DNA of 64,000 nucleotides from Flaccisagitta enflata (Eukaryota; Chaetognatha; Sagittoidea; Aphragmophora): NCBI GenBank assembly GCA_965153355.1, contig OZ231127.1, positions 7,936,001 to 8,000,000 of the forward strand, read 5' to 3'. Shown piece by piece: positions 23,284 to 32,902 of this stretch (position 1 is its first letter; each line of letters starts with the position of its first letter). The notes under the pieces were generated by a model. It saw only the letters and a program-made list of their open reading frames with translations, ran no database searches and was not told where the DNA came from. The position numbers and the translations under genes were made by a program.

Positions 23284-24000
23284 TTTGGGCAGCGGCCCCG
23301 AAGGGGACGAAGTCCTGTAGAACACAGGGGGACTTTCGTTCGTTCGTCCGTGTGTTCGTTTGTTCGTCCCCCCCCACCAGGCCCCTCAGGCCTCAAATCT
23401 GGCCTCTGAGACCTCAACTCTGGACTCTCAGGCCTCAAATCCAGCCTCTCAGGCCTGAAATCCGGCCTCTCAGGCCTCAAATCCGGCCTCTCAGGCCTCA
23501 AATCCAACCTCTCAGGCCTCAAATCCAACCTCTCAGGCCTCAAATCCAACCTCTCAGGCCTCAAATCCAACTTCTCAGGCCTCAAACCTGGCCTCTCAGG
23601 TCTCAAATTAGGCTTTTCTGGCTTCAAATTTAAATTCTCAGGCCTCAAACCTGGCCTCTCAGGCCTCCAGTCAGCTATCTCAGCCTCAATTTATTTCTCT
23701 CAGGCTTCAATTCAGTCCTCTGACCTTTAAAGCCATAATCCAGCTCTCTCAAGCTTCAAGTTAGCCCTCTCAAGCTTCTGTTTGGCATTATAAAGCCTTA
23801 CTTCAGCCCTCTTAGACATCAGTTTAGGCTTTTGAAGGCCTTCAGTCAGCCCTCTATAGCATCTCATTCACTTCTTCAGGCAGGACGAACGAAAGTCCCC
23901 CTGTGTTCTACAGGACTTCGTCCCCTTCGGGGCCGCTGCCCTGCTCCCCCTCACTCCAATTCACAATCACTCAAAGCAGGGCAACGGGTATTGCTGACCA
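23284..24000. mobile_element. C4: foldback with 56-bp perfect terminal repeats
   Basis: GGGCAGCGGCCCCGAAGGGG... at 23287 recurs inverted, without a mismatch that I can see, up to 23940. Between: (CTCTCAGGCCTCAAATCCAAC)n 23380-23660 and diverged units. Right extension CTGCTCCCCCTCACTCC...GCAGGGCAACGGGTATTGC as in C7. Confidence 0.7.
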
Positions 24001-24032
24001 CATATTGCCCTTGGGCGACCTGTTTAGTCCTT

Positions 24033-24711
24033 TTGGGCAGCCGCCCCGAAGGGGCCGATGACCTATGCTTTCACACATAGGGGAAATTTCTCCTTCTTCT
24101 TCTTCTTCTCCTTCTTCTCCTTCTCCGTCCCCCCCCCCCTCAAGGCCCAAATCCTAGTCTCGAGACCCAAATCCTAGCTTCGAGGCTCAAATCCCCGCTT
24201 TGAAGCTCAAATCCCAGCCTCGAGGCTCAAATCTCAGTCTCCAGGCTCAAATCCCAGCGTTGAGGCTCAAATCCCAGCCCTGAGGTTCAAATCCCAGTCT
24301 CAAGGCACAAATCCCAGCCTTGAAGCTCAAATCCCAGCTTCGAAGCTCAAATCCCAGCCTCGAAGCTCAAATCCCAGCCTTGAAGCTTAAATCCCAGCCT
24401 CGGAGCTCAAATCCCTGCCTTAAAGCTAAAATCCCAGCCTCAAAGCTAAAATCCCAGCCTCAAAGCTCCAATCCCACCCTCAAAGCTCAAATCCCAGCCT
24501 CGAAGCTAAAATCCCAGCCTCGAAGCTCAAATCCCAGCCTCAAGGCCCCAATTCCAGCCTCCAGGCCCTAATTCCATCCTTGAGGCCAAAATAAAAACAG
24601 CATAGGTCATCGGCCCCTTCGGGGCCGCTGCCCCTCTAACCACCTCACACCCACATTCACTCATATAGGGGCAACGGGTACCGCTGACCATCTAACGCTT
24701 TTGCGACTATT
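24033..24711 (+). mobile_element. C5: C-type element with diverged 20-bp array
   Basis: CCGCCCCGAAGGGGCCGATG, CTTCTTCT tract, 20-bp units CTCAAATCCCAGCCTTGAAG 24140-24590 (older and more diverged than C2), then CGGCCCCTTCGGGGCCG hairpin and GGGTACCGCTGACCATCTAA, CGCTTTTGCGACTATT. Confidence 0.7.
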
Positions 24712-24911
24712 GCGCCTTTCATCCTGTCTATTCTTCCTCTAGATGTCTAGGAAGATGTCTACTTTAGATACATAATCTTCCCTCAACCAGCATCCAACTT
24801 TACTCAGCGCAAAATGCACCACTGTGTTAGGTATCCCTTTTACAGAGAAATTTCAATAAAAATTGATGATTATTTGCCTATGTGTTTCATGCTTGATGCT
24901 TTTCAGGGCGG

Positions 24912-25083
24912 TGGTGCACATCCTGATTGTCCAAACGCCGGTTTTACATGCAAGTGCCACCAACTAGCTAACTTGAGACTAAATTTGATGCAGCTGAGTG
25001 TGTATCTTCTATGCTTTGAGGGCCTTCAAAGGTGTGACGTTAAATTTAAGCCAGATGTTAAACCAGACTTAAACCAGACTTAA
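24912..25083 (+). other. Exon-like cysteine-bearing segment inside P
   Basis: After TGCTTTTCAGGG (acceptor-like) the frame encodes GGGAHPDCPNAGFTCKCHQ and runs into the P terminal repeat. C-x5-C-x-C spacing is suggestive of a small disulfide domain, but no donor or second half is visible. It may be a captured exon or chance. Confidence 0.2.
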
Positions 25084-25552
25084 ACCTGACTGAAAGCAGA
25101 CTCAAACCAGACTTTAACCAGACTTGAACCAGACTTAAAACCAGACTTAAACCAGACCTAAACCAGATTTAAATCAGATCTTAACCAGACTTAAACCATA
25201 CTTAAACCAGACTTAAACCAAACCTTAACCAAACTTAAACCAGATCTAAACCAGACTAATAACGACGTAAAACTGCAAAAAAAGTTTAGTGCTATGGTCT
25301 TGGAATGACTTATAGTGACTCAGAATAGCTTATAGTGACTCAGACTGACTAAGAATGACTTGAAATGACCTAAAATGATGTAAAATGACAAACAATGACA
25401 AAAACTGCAATCGTAAAAAAATGACTTAGAATGACTATAAAAGTGACTTAAAATGACTTAAGATGATCTTAAATGACTAAAGAGGATGCAAAAAAGCAAA
25501 GTGTTACGGACGGACAGACGGACCGACGGACAGACCGACAGAGTTGGCGACT

Positions 25553-25671
25553 AAAAAGGCGAAAAGAAATAGCCAACTTTTGCTATGTGAAGCACACGAA
25601 CGACTGGAGGCACACTCAATTTGAATCTGAAAATGAAGCGCGCCTTTCCATCAACTGGTTCCCCAATACAT
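25553..25671. other. Short unassigned spacer
   Basis: AACTTTTGCTATGTGAAGCA resembles the inner arm of W; nothing else. Confidence 0.25.
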
Positions 25672-25833
25672 TTTGCTTTTCTTTCTTTTCTTTCTTTTCT
25701 TTCTTTCTTTCTTTTCTTTCTTTCTTTCTTTCTTTTCTTTCTTTTCTTCTTTTCTTTCTTTTCTTTCTTTTTTCTTTTCTTTCTTTTTTTTCTTTTCTTT
25801 CTTTTCTTTCTTTTCTTTCTTTTTTTCTTTTTT

Positions 25834-25877
<44 letters not shown>

Positions 25878-26007
25878 TTTCTTTCTTTTCTTTCTTTCTT
25901 TCTTTCTTTCTTTCTTTTCTTTCTTTTCTTTCTTTCTTTCTTTTCTTTCTTTTCTTTCTTTCTTTCTTTTCTTTCTTTTCTTTCTTTCTTTCTTTCTTTC
26001 TTTCTTT

Positions 26008-26047
<40 letters not shown>

Positions 26048-26139
26048 TTCTTTCTTTCTTTTCTTTCTTTTCTTTCTTTTCTTTCTTTTTTTCTTTTCTT
26101 TCTTCTTTCTTTCTTTCTTTCTTTTCTTTTTTTCTTTTT

Positions 26140-26170
<31 letters not shown>

Positions 26171-26203
26171 CTTATCCTTCTTTTCTTTCAATTCTTCCTT
26201 TCT
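25672..26203 (-). repeat. 530-bp (TTTC)n-type pyrimidine tract
   Basis: TTTC and TTTTC units throughout, purine-free on the plus strand for over 450 bp. All long frames here are repeat translations. Confidence 0.95.
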
Positions 26204-26738
26204 TTTTGAGCAGTGGCCCCGGAGGGGCTGATGACCTATGATTCCACACAATGAAAATTCTCCAGTTTCTGGTGATTACCCCCCATCAACCAAAAAACAA
26301 AAAATTGCCAAATTACAGATACTCCTTTTGAAAAGCATGGGAAATTGATCAAAACCAAAAGAAAGTGCAAAAATGCAAAAAATGCAAAAATATAGAATAG
26401 CATGGAAAATGGCCAAAATAATGATGAATCGCTAAGTTGCTAAAATCCTCATCAGCTCATTGAATAACATGGAAAATTGATCAAAATATGCAAAAATTCC
26501 CATAGAATAGGATGGAAAATTGTCCCGATAAATAAAATAATTTTGAGAATTGCCATTGGAAAGCATGGAAAAATCATACAAAAATGAAAGGATAGGAGAA
26601 TATCATAACTCACATTGATAAGCATGATAAACAGATAAACAGACAAACCAATAGACCGCCAGATAGACATCCCTATTATAGATATACCTTCCTGACAGAC
26701 AAATCAGGGTACCGCTGACCAGGTAACGCTTTTGCGAC
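26204..26738 (+). mobile_element. C-type element C6
   Basis: GAGCAGTGGCCCCGGAGGGG, CTGATGACCTATG start; ATGGAAAA/CATGGAAAATTG units in the interior; end GGGTACCGCTGACCAGGTAA, CGCTTTTGCGACTATT. Confidence 0.6.
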
Positions 26739-26877
26739 TATTTAATAATTTATCTTTTTTTTTTTCTTCTTCTCTCTTTCATTCGTTGATTTCGTATGTT
26801 TCCTTTGATCTTTTCTTTTCAATCAAACACCTGCAGTTTAAATCCATCTTTCATCCAATATTTTCTTTCTCTGCACC

Positions 26878-26880
26878 TTT

Positions 26881-26967
<87 letters not shown>

Positions 26968-26968
26968 A
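26878..26968 (-). repeat. (TTTC)n microsatellite
   Basis: About 22 TTTC units on the plus strand. Confidence 0.95.
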
Positions 26969-27048
26969 TCTTTCTCTCTTTCTTGTCATTCTTTTCTTTC
27001 TCTGCATCATTTCCTCGAATATTGCTCATCTTTTGTCATTCTTTCTTT

Positions 27049-27206
27049 AGTTGCGGACACGCAACTCTATAAAAGGCTTTGTCCGTCCGTCCGTCGGTCG
27101 GTTGGTTGGTTGGTTGGTCCGTCACGCTCGAGTTGCAAAACGGGAAAACGCGCATTTACGCCCCTGCCCACCCGTCCGCAACTGGTGGCCGTGTATCCGG
27201 TCTTGT
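27049..27206 (-). mobile_element. A-type element A7
   Basis: Palindrome AGTTGCGGACACGCAACT, (GTCCGTCG)n, GCCCCTGCCCACCCGTCCGC, ends GTGTATCCGGTCTTGT. Confidence 0.75.
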
Positions 27207-27347
27207 CTTTTCAGTTTTTTTTTCCTTAGCTCCCTGCGTCTTTTTGCACCCACCTTGGGGAAATGTTAACATTTTGTTTTAAAAATATTTCGGTCAACCT
27301 TTGGAGTACTCCACTAGTAAGTTGCTTGCGGTTGCAGGGGTAGTAAA

Positions 27348-27532
27348 ACAAGGCCGGATACACGGCTACCTCAGTCACTTGCGGGTGGGCAGGGGACCAT
27401 TTAGACCACTAGACCATTTAGACAACTGCAGTGAGGTCAGAGAATAAGATATGACGGATGGACGGACCGACCAACCAACCGACCGACGGACGAATAAACA
27501 AAGCGGGGTGTAGAGTCACTTAGCTCGTAACT
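27348..27532 (+). mobile_element. A-type element A8
   Basis: ACAAGGCCGGATACACGGCT ... GACCAACCAACCGACCGACG ... AGTCACTTAGCTCGTAACT; palindrome decayed. Confidence 0.65.
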
Positions 27533-27552
27533 AAAATCCGGATATATCTTAA

Positions 27553-27734
27553 ACAAGGCCGGATACACGGCTACCGAAGTCGCGCACGGGTGGTCAGGGG
27601 CAGTGATGAAAAAGGCTAAACAATGCATTCAGGCAGGAGCAGTAATGCAAAAAAGGCTCGTAAACGCCAAAACAGCTAACGGAAACCGACCGACCAAACG
27701 ACAAAGCGGGTCGTAGAGTCGCAAGCACGCGATT
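27553..27734 (+). mobile_element. A-type element A9
   Basis: ACAAGGCCGGATACACGGCT, AGTCGCGCACGGGTGG ... CGACCGACCAAACG ... AGTCGCAAGCACGCGATT. It lies 20 bp after A8. Confidence 0.65.
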
Positions 27735-27969
27735 AGAAATAAGTGTAACACAGTGTGTGATATGCTTTTTGCCCGGTTCTTCCACTTTCTTCTCATTTAT
27801 ACCAAGGTCATTATTATCAAAATTGTCTTCGTCCTCCATCTGTTGGCCTGTCCATCAGTACCTCCGTTGATCTGGGCACGTGCGCAAGGGTATTGTCTAT
27901 TAGACAAGACAGCAGCAGCCCGAGTTTGCACGGGCAGGCTGCTGAATAATTTTCCGTTGAGCTGCCAAA

Positions 27970-28296
<327 letters not shown>

Positions 28297-28298
<2 letters not shown>

Positions 28299-28624
28299 GA
28301 CGTTGGAGACGCCACGTCCACCACGTCCATGGACGGTCTTGAATTTCATACTGTCTTTAATTGAAAGAAAAATGATACAATAAGACAGTTTATAAAGAAA
28401 GATTATCATTTTTAAAGGAGTTTTTTAAGCTTTAATGTGCCTAATTAACACTGCAAAGAGCGAAGTTAAGCCATTTTTTGTTCAAAATGCATATTTCATG
28501 TAAATTTGCATATGAGAACAGTTTTGTCATCTGTACTCATATTTCCCATTCCTAGATTTCTCCCACCGCCTACTGCGCAGCATCGTTTGACATGCGGACC
28601 GTTTATGTTATCCTTCAACTCTTA
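28297..28624. other. Unassigned sequence
   Basis: A CCACGTCCA/TGGACG palindromic patch at 28297-28335; otherwise nothing seen. Confidence 0.3.
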
Positions 28625-29212
28625 CAGTACAATAAGAGCTAAGACGATCTCGACAGGAGGATAGATTCTAAATATCTTGATTTCATTTGATTTATAAAAA
28701 AATTAAGATCGATGTTAAGTAAGGGTTGCTCTATTGAATAAATATGTTTGCTTCTCTCAAACCTTAACTTGCGACTTGACTTCACCAGGATTTCATTCTT
28801 TAACATTCTAACTTAACGCATCAGATCGGGCAAAAAATTTCATATAAATTAGATCAAGAATAAGGTCAATTGATCCATTTTTTCAGGTTTTATGGCTGTT
28901 TTAAGCTTCGCTCAAATATTAATTTACACAACTTTTTTCTAAAATTAGCTATAAAACCTGTAAAAATAGTCAAATTGACCTGATTTTTGTTTCAAAATCA
29001 TAGAAAATTTTTTGCCCGATCCTATGAGATAGACTAGAACATTTAAAAAATGAAGTCCTGATAAGGTCAAGTCACAAGTTAAAGTTTGAGACAAACAAAG
29101 ATCTTCACTTAAAAGAGTAACATTCAAATCTTAAATTTTTTATGAATCAAATAAGATTAAGATATTTAAAATCTATCCACCAGTCTAGGTCGTCTGTGCT
29201 CCCATCCTACTG
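28625..29212. mobile_element. Foldback H, CAGTA ends
   Basis: Arms of about 250 bp (GGATAGATTYTAAATATCTT, ACTTGACTTYACCAGGA, GATCGGGCAAAAAATTTYAT) around a centre near 28915. Ends CAGTA with TA at 28623-28624 and 29213-29214. Confidence 0.8.
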
Positions 29213-30002
29213 TAGGCGGACGGGAAACAGAAATCAAAAATAACGTTAAGCAACAACCTCAACAGCAATTCCAACTCAACAACAAACTCAGCAACAAACT
29301 CACAACAACAATAATAACAACAACAACCACAACAAACTCATCAACAAACTCAACAGCAATTCAAAACTCTTCCACAAGAAGTCACAACTTCTTTCGGGTT
29401 ACATAATCTACAAGCTTCCATTATCGTGCTCAATGAATGCATTTTCTGAAAATAACTCTCTCATTTATAATAATATAATAATAATATAAAGTATAGCAAC
29501 CAAAGCAGACCCCGGAGAGTCCATAATTACTATCTTGTTTTCAGCAAGATAGTAATGGTTGCTACCAGTACAAAAACTCGGACCGAAATCAATAACATCC
29601 GCCCCTCCCCATGCCTTCACAAGTTGATATGCTTAGATTTGTAGATTATGCTAGTCCCAATCGACTCCAATGAGTTGATGTTGTCATTGTCGTTGTCATT
29701 GTCGCTGTCATTGCCGTTGTCATTGTTGCTGTTATCGCCAGTGTTGTCGCTGTAGATGTCATTGTCAATTTTTGCCGCTGTAGGTTGTCATCGTTTGATA
29801 CAGCATAAGTGTTTTTGGTGTCGATGCAGCTATCGCCGTTGCTGTTGCTGCATGTATCTCCCCAACTATTGCCACAGCTGTTGTCTGTTGCCACAGCTGT
29901 TGCCACAGCTGTTGTCGCCGCCGCCGCCGCAGCTGTCACCGCAGCTGTCACCGTCATTGATTGATGCTGTTGTTGATGTCCTTGTCTTGAATGTTGCTAT
30001 TT
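29213..30002. other. AAC-rich and GTT/GCC-rich degenerate repeats
   Basis: Degenerate CAACAAACTCA units 29250-29370; a perfect ATTACTATCTTG / CAAGATAGTAAT hairpin at 29526-29556; degenerate GTTGTCATT/GCCGTT trinucleotides 29675-29970. Confidence 0.6.
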
Positions 30003-30722
30003 CTAATGTCTAATGTGATTAGAGTGGCCGAAAAGCCAAAGCTCTTGATCCACGTCCACCAACAACTTTCCAAATTTCTCCTCTGTTGATAGGCATTCAT
30101 TCCTTTTGACAGCTTCTTGTCGGAGAAGAAGCTCATTTGTTTTCTCTTCTGCACATTGCATTTTGGTCAAATCATGGGTGATGCTCACTCCTTTCCATTT
30201 ATCGTTGCCTTTAAGCATCTTAGCTTTGGCTAAGATATCTGTTTTGATGTTGGCATTTGGCAGCTTGATGACAAGTGGTCGGTAGTTTTGACTGGTGTAC
30301 TTTCCAACTCTGAAGCATTGATATACAACACTTGTGATAACAGTTCCAAGATCATGAAAAAGGTCATCGACAATGACTTTTTCATTCAGTGCTTCATCAT
30401 TTTCCCTTAAACCGAAAACAATCAAGTTGTTCTTTTTTCGTTCCCTCAGATGAAATTCATTTGGAGCAGATGAGAGTGTTTTTGGTGAAGCGGCGGAATT
30501 TTTTCTTAATTCATTCATTTCTGTCTCTAATTTTGCGACAAGATCTTGCAATTTTTCAAAATCATCCTTTGAGGATTGATTGTGCTCCCACTTTTCTTCC
30601 TGCCACATCCGTTCAACATTCATGATTCTTTTATCCTGATCTTCCAAACAAATGCTAGATGCTGCCAGTTGAGCTTCCAGATTTTTTATTCCTTGCTTCA
30701 ACAAGTTTTGCTCCTCTTTCAT
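30003..30722 (-). CDS. LINE ORF1-like protein, second divergent copy
   Basis: 239 codons from ATG at 30722. An N-terminal coiled coil (about residues 1-85) is followed by RERKKNNLIVFGLREND, YQCFRVGKYTSQNYRPLVIKL, AKAKMLKGNDKWKGVSITHDLTKMQ, the same order of motifs as the protein at 51112-50063. The two are clearly related but divergent. The same frame continues upstream past a TGA (30764-30762) for about 38 more codons, so the original protein was longer and this copy is probably 5'-broken. The upstream border near 30880 runs into a short piece of the B-type minisatellite (TCTGGTTTATG units). No reverse transcriptase is visible. Confidence 0.5.
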   Translation of the reverse strand: MKEEQNLLKQGIKNLEAQLAASSICLEDQDKRIMNVERMWQEEKWEHNQSSKDDFEKLQDLVAKLETEMNELRKNSAASPKTLSSAPNEFHLRERKKNNLIVFGLRENDEALNEKVIVDDLFHDLGTVITSVVYQCFRVGKYTSQNYRPLVIKLPNANIKTDILAKAKMLKGNDKWKGVSITHDLTKMQCAEEKTNELLLRQEAVKRNECLSTEEKFGKLLVDVDQELWLFGHSNHIRH

Positions 30723-30764
30723 TTCTTCTTGCTCCCCTGTAATGCCTAAAAGGTGAGTGGCTCA

Positions 30765-30878
30765 ATGCTTCTTCACTGCTGCAGCTGCTACACCCCCATT
30801 GTCAAGAACAGCCTTGGACACCATGCCGTTAACTTCCTCAGTGATACATTCCATCAAGTTGTCCACCTTCCCACCAAG
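30765..30878 (-). pseudogene. Upstream coding remnant of the 30-kb ORF1-like gene
   Basis: In the same frame as the 30722-30003 protein, codons before the TGA at 30764 read as helical, Glu/Val/Ala-rich sequence (KVDNLMECITEEVNG; LDNGGVAAAAVKKH). It then ends at a TAA inside minisatellite DNA. The single TGA separates two otherwise compatible coding parts, which indicates a nonsense mutation. Confidence 0.4.
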
Positions 30879-31224
30879 TCTGGTTTATGTCTGGTTTAGT
30901 CATTTTTCATTGATTGGGTTGATAGAGTTGATTAATTTGACTCAATTACAATTACAATTTACTTTTCAGGTGATAGAAAGTCTTTACATAAAAATGCTTA
31001 CCAAAGGACGCATATATTGTTTGTCTATCAAACTTGTTCTCTTTTTTTTTTCCTTTTTCTTTTTCCTCTTCTTTTCTCTTCTCCTTTTTTCTTCCTTCTT
31101 CTCCCCCCTCCTTCATTTTCTTTTTCTTCCTTTTATCCTTTTCCTTCCAAAACCTTTTGACGCGCCCCCTTCCCTTCCAAGCAGCGGCGCTGCACGCTGC
31201 AACATAATCAAGGGGTCTGGTGCA

Positions 31225-31268
31225 TGGTGGCCCATGCAAAACGCGATTGTCACGAGTAGAAACAGGTT
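31225..31268 (+). mobile_element. N-type end fragment
   Basis: TGGCCCATGCAAAACGCGAT, TGTCACGAGTAGAAACAGG; almost the same string recurs at 44629-44672. 30911-31224 before it is T/C-rich unassigned sequence. Confidence 0.45.
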
Positions 31269-31279
31269 CTTAGATACTG

Positions 31280-32039
31280 CTGCTTTCAAAAGCAAGTGTT
31301 ACCAGCAAAACCTTTGTTGCGCCTAAAGTATTCATTTTCGGGAATTGAGATTGGATTTTCCTAGAAGCACATAACCTACCATTTCTTCATGCAAAATTTC
31401 ATAGGACTCGCTCAAGCGGTTTGGCTTCAAGATAATTTTGAATGAAAATGTGGGAAATCCCACGAGAGGATTTTTTTGAAAATAGACAACTGACACTTTT
31501 TTTAAAAAATCATTGTCATTTTTCAACAAATGACGCAGAAATAACCAGATTGGTCTAGAAAGAAGGATATTAACATCAGTTTATGTATCTCTTCAGAAAA
31601 TGATCTTTTGATTGAATTCTATGTGAAACATCCGGTTATTCCTTGATTTTTTGAAGTTTGAGCAAATTTCAAATAACATCAACTGTGTTTCAGCGCCAAT
31701 ACTTCTTGTAAAATGGTGAAAAACTCAAAATGATACAAATTAAGGGTCAAGTATTGGCCAATTACGACGTATTTGATCATTATAGCTCAAAATATACAAT
31801 GTTTATGAATGTTTTAAGATGAAAAATTACCCAAAAATGCGATTTTTCAACAAAATTTGCTCAAATTTCATCAAATTTCTAAAACATGTGGACGACAAAC
31901 GACTGGCCCCAGCATGATGAAATTTTGCATGAAATAATGGTAGGTTATTAACTTTTAGGCAAATCTATTCTGAATTTCCAAAAATGAACACATTAGGCGC
32001 AATAAAGATTTTGCTGGTAACACTTGCTTTTGAAAGCAG
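31280..32039. mobile_element. Foldback I
   Basis: CTGCTTTCAAAAGCAAGTGT... at 31280 pairs with its inverted copy at 32039 for about 130 bp. The inner part TTCATGCAAAATTTCATAG is shared with J. No target duplication seen. Confidence 0.7.
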
Positions 32040-32043
32040 GTTA

Positions 32044-32223
32044 ACAAGGCCGGATACAGGGCTACCCAAGTCGCGTGCGGGTGGGCAAGGGCCATATTTG
32101 AGGTCACCAGACCATTTGGGCAGGAGCAGTGAAGTCTAAAAATCAAAATCATAAAAAAAGTAAAAGTATGACCAACCAACCAATGGACGGAGAAAGCGGT
32201 TGCAGAGTCGCGTGCACGCGACT
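32044..32223 (+). mobile_element. A-type element A10
   Basis: ACAAGGCCGGATACAGGGCT, AGTCGCGTGCGGGTGGGC ... ACCAACCAATGGACGG ... AGTCGCGTGCACGCGACT. Lies just beyond the 3' end of the peptide gene. Confidence 0.75.
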
Positions 32224-32411
32224 AAAAACCATAAATAAAACAATTGTGATTACTATTTCTCTTTATCATAATGTGTTACGTTTTACAATTAATCGTTTTA
32301 CAATGAAACACGAGGGATAGGATATAATGTATTACACAGCAGCTCGTGATTTCTCCTGTTTTTAGCTACAACAGTGCAGAAATTGTGTCGAACTCAGCCG
32401 TAGAATTTGTG

Positions 32412-32509
32412 TCAAACCGTCGACCGTCGACCGACGCCAAATGCATTATCCAGTTTCTTTCCTAAATTATTCCAGGTTCCGCCTAATACCTTAGTCAATT
32501 TCACCATTT
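32412..32509 (-). pseudogene. In-frame extra peptide-like segment after the stop
   Basis: After the TGA (32525) and a second stop TAA, the same reading frame is open from 32509 to TGA at 32414-32412. It encodes a basic amphipathic stretch (LGKKLDNAFG) ending in GVGRR-STV, again an amide donor plus dibasic site. It may be a decayed last repeat. Alternatively a 60-nt intron with donor GAAG|GTGAAG (from 32569) and acceptor TTAAG (to 32510) would bypass both stops with phase preserved. I cannot choose between these from sequence. Confidence 0.35.
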
Positions 32510-32522
32510 CTTAAGCCCCATG

Positions 32523-32902
32523 TCATCTTCTGTCAACCGAAGCAACTTCCTCTTGGCCGGTTTCTTCACCTTCAGAACGTTTCTTGCCACTCTTTATTTT
32601 GTCATAAGCAAGATTGGCGAGGTGACCAAATGGATTTGCAATTGCATGTAATACGTTCATGACACCTCTTTCAACCTCAGCAACTTCCTCTTGGCCGGTT
32701 TCTTCACCTTCAGAACGTTTCTTGCCACTCTTTATTTTGTCATAAGCAAGATTGGCGAGGTGACCAAATGGATTTGCAATTGCATGTAATACGTTCATGA
32801 CACCTCTTTCAACCTCAGCAACTTCCTCTTGGTCGGTTTCTTCACCTTCAGAACGTTTCTTGCCAAATGCTTCTTCTTTATCGAGGAGTGTTCCGTCCAA
32901 AG
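32523..32902 (-). CDS. Exon 4: tandem amidated peptides with GKKR sites
   Basis: The exon follows a TTCTTACCTGACAG acceptor region and ends with TGA at 32525-32523. It contains three GKKR sites spaced exactly 138 bp (46 codons) apart; the two full units (32575-32850) are identical at the DNA level as far as I can see. Each unit is GKKR, an acidic spacer SEGEET(G/D)QEEVAEVER, then a 26-residue peptide starting GVMNVLHAIA and ending AYDKIKS before the next GKKR. The peptide is amphipathic with a central Asn-Pro and His residues; removal of KKR leaves Gly as amide donor. EVER before the peptide resembles the processing-quadruplet type of site of some arthropod venom precursors. Perfect repeats suggest recent duplication or homogenisation. 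Function (antimicrobial, toxin or signalling) is not decided by sequence. Confidence 0.65.

Larger units (their letters stand above)
21937..25058. mobile_element. Transposon P (3.1 kb) with TA duplication
   Basis: TIRs of about 35 bp: ACATCTGGCTACTATTTAAC... left, ACATCTGGCTTAAATTTAAC... (complement) right, TA at 21935-21936 and 25059-25060. Its own interior is 21972-22241 and 24712-25020; the remainder is C-type DNA. No transposase frame recognised. Confidence 0.75.
21623..25552 (+). mobile_element. B-type element B4, split by transposon P
   Basis: ACAAGGCCAACACCTATAAG, TCGCGTACGAGACAAAGATA, (AAACCAGACTT)n to 21936, then P; resumes at 25059 with the same unit, AATGACTTAG units 25300-25480, (GGAC)n and a decayed AGTTGGCGACT end. 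About 810 bp without P. Confidence 0.75.

Noticed and set aside
27594-27839. Minus-strand 81-residue frame near 27.6-27.8 kb
   Set aside because: Most of it overlaps the A9 element; no domain or splice support.
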